The translations under genes were made by a program, and so were the position numbers. The notes beneath the pieces were generated by a model, which saw nothing but the letters and a program-made list of their open reading frames with translations, did no database searches and was not told the DNA's origin. A stretch of 64,000 bases of DNA from contig NC_083571.1 in assembly GCF_027579695.1 (NCBI RefSeq), forward strand, positions 37,846,443 through 37,910,442, given 5' to 3'. Positions 1 to 40,676 of the stretch are shown here, piece after piece (the stretch's first letter is position 1; every line of letters starts with the position of its first letter). Source of the stretch: Neoarius graeffei (taxonomy: Eukaryota; Chordata; Actinopteri; Siluriformes; Ariidae).

Positions 1-253
1 GCAGACGTTACGGCCTCAGGAGTTTTCATGAGAGGCACTACAGCAGGGCCAGGGGCCCTCTGATTGCTGTCCCCCGCCGCCCACCAACCCACCCCTTCCC
101 TCTGTTTTCTTCAGATATGCCCTATAACAGTGTAAGTAGTCATAAGATCCTAGAGAATAGAGGCCCTCTGATGTCACAATTGGCATCGGCATCACTATGG
201 GCCCCCCTGGGCCCCTGGGTGACTGGCCCGGTCCGTAATCCGGCCCTGGCTGT
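1..253. other. Unassigned leading sequence
   Basis: No coding signature was recognised here. The stretch is moderately GC-rich and lies directly upstream of an L1-type ORF2 fragment, so it may be a more decayed part of that LINE. The short open frames on both strands have no motif I can name. Confidence 0.3.
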
Positions 254-622
254 GACCTCCATATTGATGGAACCTTTGCCTCTTTTGAACAGTGAATGGG
301 GAAATTTGGCATCCCCAGAGCACATATAGGTATTTACAGCTCAGGAGCTTTATGGCCTTTCACTCCAGTTACTTTCCTTTCTGCCCTACCCAATACCTTT
401 CAGACTCTGTCCTTAGATGCAACATAGAGGAAAAACAGACCATAAGTAAAATCTATGAACTGCTGAATGTTTATTATCCTGAACCTTTGAACTCTTTGAA
501 ACAAAGGTAGGAAGAAGATATTGGGGAACGGATTCAGGATGATGTGTGGCACAAAGCTATTCAGAGAATGTACTCATCCTCTATCTGTCTAAGGCACATT
601 GTTGTTCAGTTTAAGATCGTAC
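254..622 (+). pseudogene. L1-type LINE ORF2 C-terminal region, left half
   Basis: Conceptual translation gives a pattern typical of the ORF2 C-terminal third of L1-clade LINEs: a DLHIDGTFASFEQ-like stretch, then YRYLQLRSF, then a WEEDIGERI...W..A...M segment ending at QFKIV. An in-frame stop and at least one frameshift are visible, so it is a relic. The reading resumes after the Gmr1-like element at 5541, where VHWLHWSKARL continues the same domain. The LTR element therefore split one LINE copy. Confidence 0.75.
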
Positions 623-933
623 TGTAACCGTTTCAACTAGGGGTGGAGCACAGAGGACGGCAGGACAGAGATCAGGTTTGTAAATTAAGGCTTTTATTGC
701 CACACTTTTCAGTCTAACAATATGCTTCACACAGATGCACACACACAACCAGCATCTGGTTTTGGGATCAGCCCCTCTGCTCTCGCTCTCCCTCCCTAAA
801 TAGGGTGCGGTCACTGGGAAGACACACACAAACACAGGTTAATTGCCATCAGGTGTAGTGATTCTGCCACTTACCTTCCCTGACTCCGCCCTCCTGTCAC
901 AGACCGGCGCTTGACCATGCCCCCGCTGCCACA
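623..933 (-). repeat. 3' LTR of the Gmr1-like element
   Basis: A 311-bp direct repeat of 5225-5535. On the element strand it begins TGTGGCAG and ends GGTTACA. It holds an AATAAA signal (plus-strand tttatt near 692) and a CCCTATTTAGGG TATA-like motif near 800. The left edge sits against cgtac at 618-622. Confidence 0.9.
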
Positions 934-2466
934 TACCCCCACCGCCCGACTCAGGCCGGGCGGCTGTCCGGCCCGCAGCCGACTCGCCCCCCCTTGACGG
1001 GAGAGGAAGTCCGCCATGACCATCTGCGCCCCCGGCCTGTGGACCACCTTAAAATTGAAGGGTTGGAGTGCCAGATACCAATGGGTGATCCGCGCATTGG
1101 CATCTTTCATGCGGTGGAGCCACTGGAGGGGCGCGTGGTCCGAACAGAGGGTGAAAGGGCACCCCAGCAGGTAGTAACGGAGGGCAAGGACCGCCCACTT
1201 GATCGCCAGATACTCCTTTTCAATGGTGCTGTAGCGCCCCTCACGCACTGACAGCTTCCTACTGATGTAGAGGATGGGGCGGTCCTCCCCCTCCACCTCC
1301 TGGGACAAAACTGCCCCCAGCCCTCTGTCTGACGCATCGGTCTGCAACACAAAGGGGAGAGAAAAGTCAGGGGAATGTAAAAGTGGCCCCCCACACAGTG
1401 CAGCCTTTACCTCTGAAAAAGCCCGCTGGCATTGCTCCGTCCACTGGACCGGATCTGGGGCCCCCTTTTTAGTGAGATCAGTCAGCGGGCTGGTGACATC
1501 CGAATAATTAAGTATAAACCTACGGTAATAGCCAGCCAGCCCCAGGAACTGTCTCACCCCCTTTTTGGTCTTGGGCCTCGGGCAGGCCGCAATCGCTGCC
1601 GTCTTATTAATTTGGGGACGCACCTGCCCATTGCCCAAGTGGAAGCCCAGATACCGTACTTCCACCCACCCAATCGCACACTTCTTTGGGCTGGCTGTGA
1701 GCCCCGCTCGCCTCAGCGACCTAAGGACGGCCCTCAGATGTTCAAGGTGCCTCGGCCAGTCATTACTATAGATGATGATATCATCTAGATACGCGGCCGC
1801 ATAAGTGGCGTGGGGGCAGAGGACTCTATCCATCAGCTGATGAAACATAGCGGGCGCCGCAAACAGCCCAAACGGAAGGGTGACGAATTGGTGTAAACCA
1901 AACGGTGTGGAAAAGGTCATTTTTTTCTCAGGATAGGGGAGTCAAGGGGATCTGCCAATATCCCTTCGTCAAATCCAGTGTCGAATAAAAGCGAGCAGTG
2001 CCAAGTTGATCGAGCAACTCATCAATACGAGGCATTGGGTATGCATCGAATTTAGACACCTCGTTGACTTTTCTGTAGTCCACACAGAACCGGACCGCCC
2101 CATCGGCCTTGGGTACCAAGACCACCGGGCTGCTCCAGTCACTGTGGGACTCCTTGACGATGCCCATTTCGAGCATGGTCTCAAGTTCTTCCCGAACCAC
2201 CTTTTTTTGTGTTCGGGTAGTCTGTAAGGGCGGCTACGCACTACTACCCCTGGGGGCGTCTCTATGTGGTGCTCTATGAGGTTAGTGCGACCGGGCAGGG
2301 GCGAGAACACATCCGAAAACTCAGTCTGCAACTGGGCAACCTCCGTGAGCTGGGTCGGGGAGAGGTGGTCTCCACAGGGGACCGGAGGGGTACGTGATGT
2401 CAATGCCCCTTTTTGAACCTCTGGCCCCAGCTCCACCTTCTCCGGAACCACCAACACCAATGCCAC
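871..2466 (-). pseudogene. Gmr1-like reverse transcriptase and RNase H
   Basis: Three overlapping minus-strand frames together cover a complete RT and RNase H. The linker and N-terminal part lie at 2466-2200. The palm with SPVVLVPKADG and FCVDYRKVN lies at 2200-1928. At 1920-871 come the FGL..AP motif, the YLDDIII catalytic motif (YxDD type), the LG.AGYYRRFI connection, and RNase H with TDASDRGLGAVLS, a YSTIEKEYLA glutamate helix and SDHAPLQWL. The frame changes near 2200 and 1925 are frameshifts. This module lies last in the element, directly before the 3' LTR, which is the unusual Gmr1 arrangement. As read it is not functional. Confidence 0.88.
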
Positions 2467-2481
2467 GGGGACCTCCTCCTT

Positions 2482-3694
2482 CTAGAGTTTAAGCAGATTG
2501 AGGTGGTAAATTTGTAGCGCCCCACCCCTGTCCATTCGCCTTACCTCGTAGTCAACGTCCCTGACTCGCCATGTGACCTCAAAGGGTCCTTGCCCCTTGG
2601 CAATCAATTTGGAGCTTGAAGTGGGCAACAGTACGAGTACTTTATCTCCCTGGGTGAACTCCCTAAGGTGCGTACCCTTGTTGTACAGGCGGGCTTGCCG
2701 TTCCTGGGCCTGCCGCAAATTCTCCTGGGTTAGGTGGGTGAGCGTGTGGAGTTTTGCGCGCAGGTCCATAACGTATTGAATTTCATTCTTGCTTTGTGAA
2801 GGTCCCTCCTCCCAATTTTCCCGCAGCACGTCTAGGATGCCGCGCGGCTTACGCCCATATAATAATTCGAACGGGGAGAACCCCGTGGAGGCTTGGGGAA
2901 CCTCTCACACTGAGAACAACAAGGGCTCGAGCCACCTATCCCAATTACGTGCGTCCTCACTTACGAATTTTTTAATGATATTTTTGAGGGTGCGATTGAA
3001 CCGTTCCACTAAACTGTCTGTTTGTGGGTGATACACACTGGTGCGGATCGGCTTAATCCCCAATAACCCATACAGTTCACGCAGTGTCCATGACATAAAT
3101 GTAGTGCCTTGATCAGTCAGAATCTCTTTCGGGATTCCGACTCGGGAGATGACGCGGAAGAGTGCCTCTGCAATACCGCATGCTGAGATATTGTGCAGAG
3201 GCACTGCTTCCGGGTATCGCGTTGCATAGTCCACCCGAACTAATATAAAGCGGTACCCCCGTGCTGACCGATCTAATGGCCCGATGAGATCCATCCCAAT
3301 TCTCTCAAACGGGGTCTCGATCAATGGAAGAGGGTGCAAAGGCGCTTTTGGAATGGCCACTGGATTTACTAACTGGCATTCGCGGCATGCCGTACACCAC
3401 CTACGAACATCGCCGCGAATCCAATGGGCCCGATGGCCAATGGCCCGATGGCCAATAGGATCGGGCCATTATTCGGGCTAGTGTCTTATCCTGCCCTAAG
3501 TGTCCAGCCATGGGATCAAACTGAGCCGGCTGGAATACCAATTCCCGGCGGCTCTTCAGAATCAAAAGCTGCGTGACTCGTTCTTTAGTTTGAGTGTCCT
3601 GCGTCACTCGGTATAACCTATCCTTCATAATCGTGAAGTAGGGGAAGGACGGGGTGGCGTTCGGCTGGAGCGTTTGACCATCGATTACTCTCAC
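2482..3694 (-). pseudogene. Gmr1-like integrase
   Basis: The zinc-binding region starts in the frame at 3694-3401 (GHLGQDKTLARIMA) and its CTACREC cysteines lie just after it, in another frame. The catalytic core at 3360-2905 shows D in MDLIGPL, D in LTDQGTTF and E in LVERFNRTLK, the DDE triad. The C-terminal part at 2829-2482 has the QGPFEVTWRV stretch of a GPY/F module. A short tandem repeat of gatggccaat around 3432-3460 has disrupted the frame between the zinc and core regions. The module precedes RT rather than following it. Confidence 0.87.
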
Positions 3695-3727
3695 TTGGTC
3701 AAACGCATGTCGCAGAGTCTCGTCCCG

Positions 3728-4200
3728 CTATTGCTCTAATGGGAAATCTGCAAGGGATTCCCCAAGAGAGAGAGGAGGGGCCGGTGGCTCCTCATTCTGA
3801 CGCGGAGATGACGTAGACGGCTCTGTGACAGCTGCTCCCGCCAAAGCGACACCGGGACCTCCCCCCGTTAACTGGCAGGACCCACTCTTGACTAAGTGCG
3901 TCATTAAATCCCGAAATCCCGGCCAATCAGTCCCCAAAATTAAAGAGTGGGTAAGGCAAGGATTAACCACCGCCTTCACTATAACTTTTTCCCCTCTGAA
4001 AAAAATGTGGACCGACACCAAAGGGTAGCTGTGAACATCCCCGTGCGCACACAACATCTTCACCCCCTGTGCTCCCCCAATACCTCGTTTTGCACCAGGC
4101 TTTGGTGAATTGAGGTCTGAATATAGCCAGAATCCACCAACGACTGATATGTATCCCCTTGGATACTCACTGGTATGCGATAGGCTCCAGCCCGATCGAG
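3728..4200 (-). pseudogene. Gmr1-like aspartic protease
   Basis: After the zinc knuckle, the frame ending at 4060 reads IPVSIQGDTYQSLVDSG, with the retropepsin active-site DSG at 4126-4134. The second half, with the ILGTDWPGF flap-to-C-terminal pattern, continues in another frame at 4063-3728. The split means a frameshift near 4065. It belongs to the gag-PR-INT-RT-RH polyprotein of this element. Confidence 0.8.
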
Positions 4201-5179
4201 GGCGGCCTCTGGCGCGTCAGGGATCCGAACCACCGCGCCCACTTCCATCGCCGTGCACTGCTGTTGAAAGTGGCCCGGCTCCCCGCAGTGCCAGCAAACC
4301 GGCCCGGGCTTTCCCTCTGCACCGGTGTTCTGGGGCTCACTCACCTGAGGGGGGGAGAGACAGACACAGAAGGGAGAAACAGGAGGGCACCCCGGGTGCG
4401 GCGGGCCGGCTGGGGTGGTGCTGGCCCCCGCCTCCGCGGTGGGGGAATGGGGCGAGGACGGGACACAGGAGGAGGGGGAGAGAGAGAGAGAAGAGAAGAT
4501 GCCATCTGCTGTCCTGCCACCGGGACAGCCGCTAAATGGTCCTCCGCCAGCTCGACTGCCTGATCCAGCAATGCTGGGAGGTGGCACTGGACCCACTCCG
4601 CGGTTCCTGCTGGCAAGAGAGCGATGACCTGTTCCAGCACCACCTGGTCGATGATTCCCTCGGTGTCACGGTTGTCAGCCCAATGCTGCTGGCCAAACGC
4701 GAACGGCCGGCCGACTTCCTCCAAGCGCAATGCGCGGAAGCGCTGGCGCTGCTGTTCTGGGGTGCGCCCCACGTGCTGGAGGACGGCCCAGCGGAGGTCC
4801 GCGTAGGCTGGTCGGCGGGGAGCTGTAGCGCGGCTAGCTGCACCCCTCCCGCTAGCAGGGGGAGGAGGCACTCCGCGCGCTGCTCCATCGGCCACCCCAA
4901 GGCTTCTGCAACTTGCTTGAAGAGCGTGATGAACGCCTCGGGGTCGTCCTGCGGGCCCATCTTGGTGACGGTGAGGGGAGATGGGCCCACGGTAGGAGCG
5001 CTGGTGGACCCCGCCGATGCGAGGAGGTGCCGGAACGCCTCTCGGTCTTCTTGTTGGGCCAGCACCAGGGCCTCAAAGCGTCGCTCTTGTTCCTTCCGGA
5101 GGGTGACGAGCACCTGGTGCTGGCTTTGCTGGGCCGTGGCGAGGGCGTGGACCAGGTCGGTGAACGGGGAGGACTCCAT
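4200..5179 (-). pseudogene. Gmr1-like gag with SCAN-like segment and zinc knuckle
   Basis: The start is taken at the ATG at 5179 (MESSPF), 27 bp downstream of the primer binding site. The N-terminal third has a coiled-coil-like RKEQERRFEALVLAQQ region. After a frameshift near 4810, residues encoded at 4742-4536 read RFRALRLEE..., VVLEQVIALLP and WVQCHLP, matching the layout of vertebrate SCAN domains. A CCHC knuckle (CWHCGEPGHFQQQC) lies at 4255-4296 in a third frame. At least two frameshifts break the gene. SCAN domains are understood to descend from gag of this retrotransposon group, which fits the element's domain order. Confidence 0.85.
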
Positions 5180-5205
5180 GGGGCTGATCGGCTGGTGCTC
5201 CACTT

Positions 5206-5223
5206 TCCCGGGTTTCGGCACCA
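5206..5223 (-). promoter_or_regulatory. Primer binding site, tRNA-Phe type
   Basis: On the element strand the sequence one base after the 5' LTR is TGGTGCCGAAACCCGGGA. It is complementary to the 3' end of vertebrate tRNA-Phe including CCA (…TCCCGGGTTTCGGCACCA). All 18 positions match the tRNA sequence as I know it. Confidence 0.8.
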
Positions 5224-5224
5224 C

Positions 5225-5535
5225 TGTAACGGTTTCGACTAGGGGTGGAGCACAGAGAACGGCAGGACAGAGATCAGGTTTGTAAATTAAGGCTTTTATT
5301 GCCACACTTTTCAGTCTAACAATATGCTTCACACAGATGCACACACACAACCGGCATCTGGTTTTGGGATCAGCCCCTCTGCTCTCACTCTCCCTCCCTA
5401 AATAGGGTGCGGTCACTGGGAAGACACACACAAACACAGGTTAATTGCTGTCAGGTGTAGTGATTCTGCCACTTACCTTCCCTGACTCCGCCCTCCTGTC
5501 ACAGACCGGCGCTTGACCACGCCCCCGCTGCCACA
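5225..5535 (-). repeat. 5' LTR of the Gmr1-like element
   Basis: 311 bp, about 97% identical by eye to 623-933. It carries the promoter for the minus-strand element and sits next to the primer binding site. The right edge is followed by the target-site duplicate cgtac at 5536-5540. Confidence 0.9.
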
Positions 5536-5540
5536 CGTAC

Positions 5541-5997
5541 ATTGGCTCCATTGGTCTAAGGCTCGACTAGTTCTAACATACGGTGATGCTGACCTTACCT
5601 GCGATCAATGTAAACAGGCCCCAGCCACTTTATGCCATATGTTATGGACATGCCCGAAAATATCAAACTACTGGGGCCTGATATTTGAAGCTTTTTCAAA
5701 AACCTGTGGCCGATCAATCACTCCATTTGTAGCCATGGCGATAATTGGAGTAACCCCTCAGGATGTCAACTTAAGCAGGGACCAAACTGACATTGTTGTT
5801 TTCTGCTCCCTCCTGGCCAGGAGGCTCATCTTGTATAAACGGAAATACTCTTCACTTCCAACTTATGGACATTGGATTAAGAATGATGTGTATTACTTGC
5901 AACTGGAGAAGATCTGCTGCTTTATAAAAGGGTCAACTGTATGCTTCTTTTCTTACATGGCAACCATTCCTGTCTTTTGTGGAAAATATGGAAGCTG
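5541..5997 (+). pseudogene. L1-type LINE ORF2 C-terminal region, right half
   Basis: Continues the L1-like relic interrupted at 622. Residues include CDQCKQAPATLCHMLWTCPK (the cysteine-rich C-terminal motif of L1 ORF2), then LLARRLILYKRK, HWIKND and LEKI, in that usual order. The frame 5513-5998 is open through the end of the domain, but upstream parts contain stops. Confidence 0.8.
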
Positions 5998-6008
5998 AAA
6001 AAACTCTC

Positions 6009-6395
6009 GGGCGGCACGGTGGTGTAGTGGTTAGCGCTGTCGCCTCACAGCAAGAAGGTCCTGGGTTCGAGCCCCGGGACCGGCGAGGGCCTTTCTGTGC
6101 GGAGTTTGCATGTTCTCCCCGTGTCCGCGTGGGTTTCCTCCGGGTGCTCCGGTTTCCCCCACAGTCCAAAGACATGCAGGTTAGGTTAACTGGTGACTCT
6201 AAATTGACCGTAGGTGTGAATGTGAGTGTGAATGGTTGTCTGTGTCTATGTGTCAGCCCTGTGATGACCTGGCGACTTGTCCAGGGTGTACCCCGCCTTT
6301 CGCCCGTAGTCAGCTGGGATAGGCTCCAACTTGCCTGCGACCCTGTAGAAGGATAAAGCGGCTAGAGATAATGAGATGAGATGAGATGAGATGAG
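6009..6395 (+). mobile_element. tRNA-derived SINE (DANA/mermaid-like)
   Basis: Starts GGGCGGCACGGTGGTGTAGT, with a tRNA-like A box (GTGGTTAGCGC) and B box (GGTTCGAGCCCC). It is followed by the conserved body with TTTGCATGTTCTCCCCGTGT and ends in a (GATGA)n tail. The duplicate aaaaaactctc flanks it at 5998-6008 and 6396-6406. It sits in the 3' part of the L1 relic. Confidence 0.9.
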
Positions 6396-6406
6396 AAAAA
6401 ACTCTC

Positions 6407-6660
6407 ATGAGGCACACAGTGCTCCCCTACATGCACATCTATTTATGTAATTAATTTCTGTTTGTAATGGACTGGTCTGGTTGGATGTTTTTTTTTTGTT
6501 TGTTTTTTTTTGTATGTCAAGGGGTGGCTGGGACAGTCTCTATTTGATTTGCATTCATTCATGCTCATGATGTCTGGTAAACTCTGGGACGGTCCCTGTA
6601 TGTTCTTCTTTTTGCTGCAATTTTGAATTATTAATAAAAAGACCTTGTTCAAAAGAAAAG
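6407..6660 (+). mobile_element. L1-type LINE 3'UTR remainder
   Basis: Sequence between the SINE and the end of the LINE. It is T-rich and ends with an AATAAAAAG-type signal and CTTGTTCAAAAG, a typical L1-like 3' tail. No coding content. Confidence 0.5.
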
Positions 6661-6964
6661 TCATGTGACTGACCACATGCGACGATGAGGCCCATGACTA
6701 AAATCGTGTTTGATCCCTTTTATTTAGAAGAAGGCAGTGTTTTACAGCTCCTGTATGGTTTTACATAATGCTATTGTAATGATATGATCAGTTACAGGAC
6801 CATCATGACAAGCTACAAGGTCAATATTTACTCGATCTAAAATAATTACAGGTTTGTTCTTGTGCATGTGGTGAGAAACATTATTAATACAAACAACAAC
6901 AAGTTTATTACTCAGACTTTCACCAGTTAAATCATTCTGTAAATAAATCACTAACCAACACCCA
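6661..6964. other. Intergenic, no feature seen
   Basis: AT-rich sequence just beyond the intelectin poly-A signal. Small open frames only; no motif recognised. Confidence 0.4.
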
Positions 6965-6981
6965 AGAGCAATGCTCAAAAC

Positions 6982-6987
6982 TTTATT
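6982..6987 (-). terminator. Poly-A signal of the intelectin gene
   Basis: AATAAA on the minus strand about 375 bp after the stop codon, within ...AATAATAAAGTTTTG. It gives a 3'UTR of roughly 390 bp. Confidence 0.65.
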
Positions 6988-7359
6988 ATTTCATAACATC
7001 AGGATTCAGGACAGAATTGAGGAGACACACGTCTCAGTGTCAGCTCCGTCAGCAGAAATGGAAAGGAGTAAATGCAGATAAATCCAAGAGAATACAAGAA
7101 ACTGTAACTACTTTCATCATATAATGAGGATTGAACTTGATTCTCACCCTGTAATAGTGCATCATTTTTTAAAATCTGATCCAAATCAGAAGAGAGAGAG
7201 AAAAACATGACCTGCACCAAACATCCGGAAATAAATTCTCAAAGATTTGGTAAATTCTATGGGAATGAACTTTATAAATCTTTTGCACACCCAGTCATGC
7301 AGTAATTAAGGCTATACTGATGTGTGTATTGTGTGCTGTTAGTTCTGGAATGTTCTCTC

Positions 7360-37083
<29,724 letters not shown>

Positions 37084-37445
37084 CACTGTGGGGAAAATCA
37101 AATCAAATGCAGAACTCTCAATAAGAAATGGCTGTAAATAACAAGCGACTGTTTGCTTCATGCATCTACACACAGATATAATTCAGATATATGCTCTCTT
37201 ATCAATCAGACAACATAAAAGTTCAGCAATATTTTATGGAAAATTCTATCATTATAAAGTGCAATATTTCTGTGGAATAATTCCATCAGAAACTGTAATA
37301 ATGCCTTTTAAACACACTGCTAAGTGTCTATCAGGCCAAAAGAATTAAACAGGTTATTTTATTTTATTTCTTTTTTTGCATGAATAAATTAAAAAATTAC
37401 ATTTGCTGAAACCAAACCAGTCCCAGGGAGATTAGTGTCACTCAC

Positions 37446-37525
37446 CAGAAGGTGTTGTTTTGGTCCTGAAGTTTTCAGATCTTGAGTTATTTTACACACA
37501 GAAGGTTGAACAGCAGCGTCGGGCA
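37446..37525 (-). other. itln: Intelectin exon 1 (5'UTR)
   Basis: Non-coding exon ending ...CCTTCTG at the donor gtgagt (37445-37440). The right edge is estimated from the TATA box. No ATG inside. Confidence 0.65.
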
Positions 37526-37546
37526 CTGAGGTGGATTTCAGCAGGG

Positions 37547-37554
37547 TTTTTATA
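37547..37554 (-). promoter_or_regulatory. itln: Intelectin TATA box
   Basis: TATAAAAA on the minus strand, about 30 bp before the inferred transcription start. Immediately upstream is a (CA)n run and then the broken exon 6 of copy 2. Confidence 0.65.
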
Positions 37555-37580
37555 GTGTGTGTGTGTGTGTGGGAGAGAGA

Positions 37581-37687
37581 GTGTGATAGTGCAGGAATGA
37601 TGTTGGTTTCCAACGATCCACTCGCTCATTATTTGGAACGTGCCAAACTGCCACGTCCTCCGCTGCAATGTCATAATACCCAGGATT
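37581..37687 (-). pseudogene. Truncated intelectin exon 6 (copy 2)
   Basis: Encodes NPGYYDIAAEDVAVWHVPNN then ERVDRWKPTSFLHYHT, with an intact acceptor at its right edge. Homology stops at about 37581, where a GA/GT simple repeat begins. It lies only about 30-60 bp upstream of the TATA box of the complete gene. Confidence 0.9.
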
Positions 37688-37787
37688 CTGTGGGATAAAG
37701 TACAAAGATGAAGAAGAGGAAGAAGAATCTTCTCATCATGTCAGAATTTCCTCATAATGATGGAATGATGTTTGTATTTAACATTAA

Positions 37788-38648
37788 CCTTTTGATGCAA
37801 AACATTTGCACACCCCTTCTAATACACAACATGGTTCAAAAATGACCCGCATTCATTTTCCAGGTTATTTGATGCTGACTGAGTTTTTCTTTGCTCTATC
37901 TTTTGAAATCAATTTATTTTATGATTGAATATTCCAAGTATTCTTTAAATATCTTGTTTTTAATTACCACAAATCATTAATTAAATTTTTTCTTTCCTAC
38001 TTTATGAACAAAAATACTTTTTATATTACTACACATGGGTCATCCAAGTGTGATTTAAAATTAAATGTCTTAATACTCTAATAATAATTTGTTTCAAGTA
38101 ATTACTTTAGCAGTGAATGGGGCCAGTTATTTATTTATTAACTATGTAGTTAGCTAAGCCAACTACAATAAAATTAGCTAACTAAAGTAGAATATATCAA
38201 CAGCTGGGTAGCTAATAGTAATTACTTAACATTCTGACAAGTAATCTACTCACTCTCAAGGTAACCTAAACATAAATCAATTATAAAAAATAAAATAAAA
38301 AATGATGATTTGTGCTAAACAAAAACAAGATATTTACTGCATATTTGGAAAAGTAAATGACAAAATGAATTTATTTCAAAAGTATATCATAGAAACACTC
38401 ATGAAATAACCTGGAAAATGAATGCAGGGCGTTTTTGACCCATGTTGTGCATTAGAAGGGTAGTGATACAAAAAGGGTTTTTATTTAAAAAGTAAGAAAG
38501 GAAAAAATAAAATAAGGATGTATGATGATCAAAAACAAGTTAATTGAGGAATACCTTGAATACTGAATGATGGAATTAATTTATTGCAAAGATATAGAAG
38601 ATAAAAACTCGGCCGGGTCACTTTTGACCCATGTTTTGCATCAAAGGG
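37788..38648. mobile_element. piggyBac-like MITE (TTAA target)
   Basis: 861 bp with ends CCTTTTGATGCAAAACAT and ATGTTTTGCATCAAAGGG, flanked by TTAA at 37784-37787 and 38649-38652. Subterminal inverted segments carry GACCCATGTTGTGCATTAGAAGGG-like sequence. Empty TTAA sites occur at 20271-20274 and in copy 3. Confidence 0.85.
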
Positions 38649-38652
38649 TTAA

Positions 38653-40035
<1,383 letters not shown>

Positions 40036-40219
40036 AGCGTGTGACAGTGAGGGTGTGGTCGAGCATCGGCTGTGAATGCCAAGGAGTCAGGTCGACCAGC
40101 AGGTAACATGTGACGAGTTACACCTGTGTCTAATTCCTGGCTGTCCATGAACGTGTGTCTCTGTGTGTCTTTCAGATGGCCAGTAGAGAGAGAGAGAGAG
40201 AACTGCATCCTGTGACCTC

Positions 40220-40221
<2 letters not shown>

Positions 40222-40250
<29 letters not shown>
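40222..40250. repeat. (GT)n microsatellite
   Basis: About 14 units following GACCTCTGC. Confidence 0.85.
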
Positions 40251-40257
<7 letters not shown>

Positions 40258-40349
40258 GTAGGCACTGAAAAGTGAACATTAAAATTAAAAGTGCACCTTG
40301 GATTGTAGTGCCTGTCTCCAGTTCCTCATTATCCCACCTCAGGGAAGTG

Positions 40350-40674
40350 TGACAGAGTGTTAGATGGAAGTTAGATGAACATGAGATAAAAGTTAGAGAA
40401 ATGTTCGATGAAGGTTAGATGAACATTTGTTAAATGTTAGAGGAGCATTAGACAAACATTAGATAAATGTTAGAGGACAGATAGATGAAAGTTAAATAAA
40501 AATTCGACAAATGTTAGAGGAGCATGAGATGAACATTCAATAAATGTTAGAGGAGTGTGAGATGAAGGTTAGATAAACATTAGAGGAACATTAGATGAAG
40601 GTGAGATAAACTTTAGAGGAGTGTTGGATGAATGTTAGATAAATGATAGAGGAGCATTAGATGAAAGCTAGATA
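40350..40674. repeat. 11-bp minisatellite (copy 2, intron 4)
   Basis: Paralogous to 28320-28725; interrupted by the Tc1 element. Confidence 0.8.
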
Positions 40675-40676
40675 TA

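Larger units (their letters stand above)
623..5535 (-). mobile_element. Ty3/gypsy LTR retrotransposon, Gmr1-like (INT before RT)
   Basis: A 4,913-bp element with two 311-bp LTRs that begin TGTAAC and end GCCACA in window orientation. It is flanked by the 5-bp duplication cgtac (618-622 and 5536-5540), and removing it rejoins the L1 reading frame. On the minus strand the order is gag, protease, integrase, reverse transcriptase, RNase H. Ordinary gypsy elements have RT before integrase; integrase-first is the hallmark of the Gmr1 group first known from cod. The LTRs differ at about eight positions by eye count. Several frameshifts in gag, PR, INT and RT make this copy non-autonomous. Confidence 0.9.

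Noticed and set aside
16-329. Overlapping small frames at the window start
   Set aside because: No motif; two strands and three frames are open by chance in GC-rich sequence.
4110-5285. Long plus-strand frames of up to 249 codons
   Set aside because: They are GC-rich antisense shadows of the Gmr1-like gag on the minus strand.
6014-6085. tRNA-like sequence with A and B boxes
   Set aside because: It is the head of a repeated SINE that recurs at 29584 and 28952 with a (GATGA) tail, not a standalone tRNA gene.
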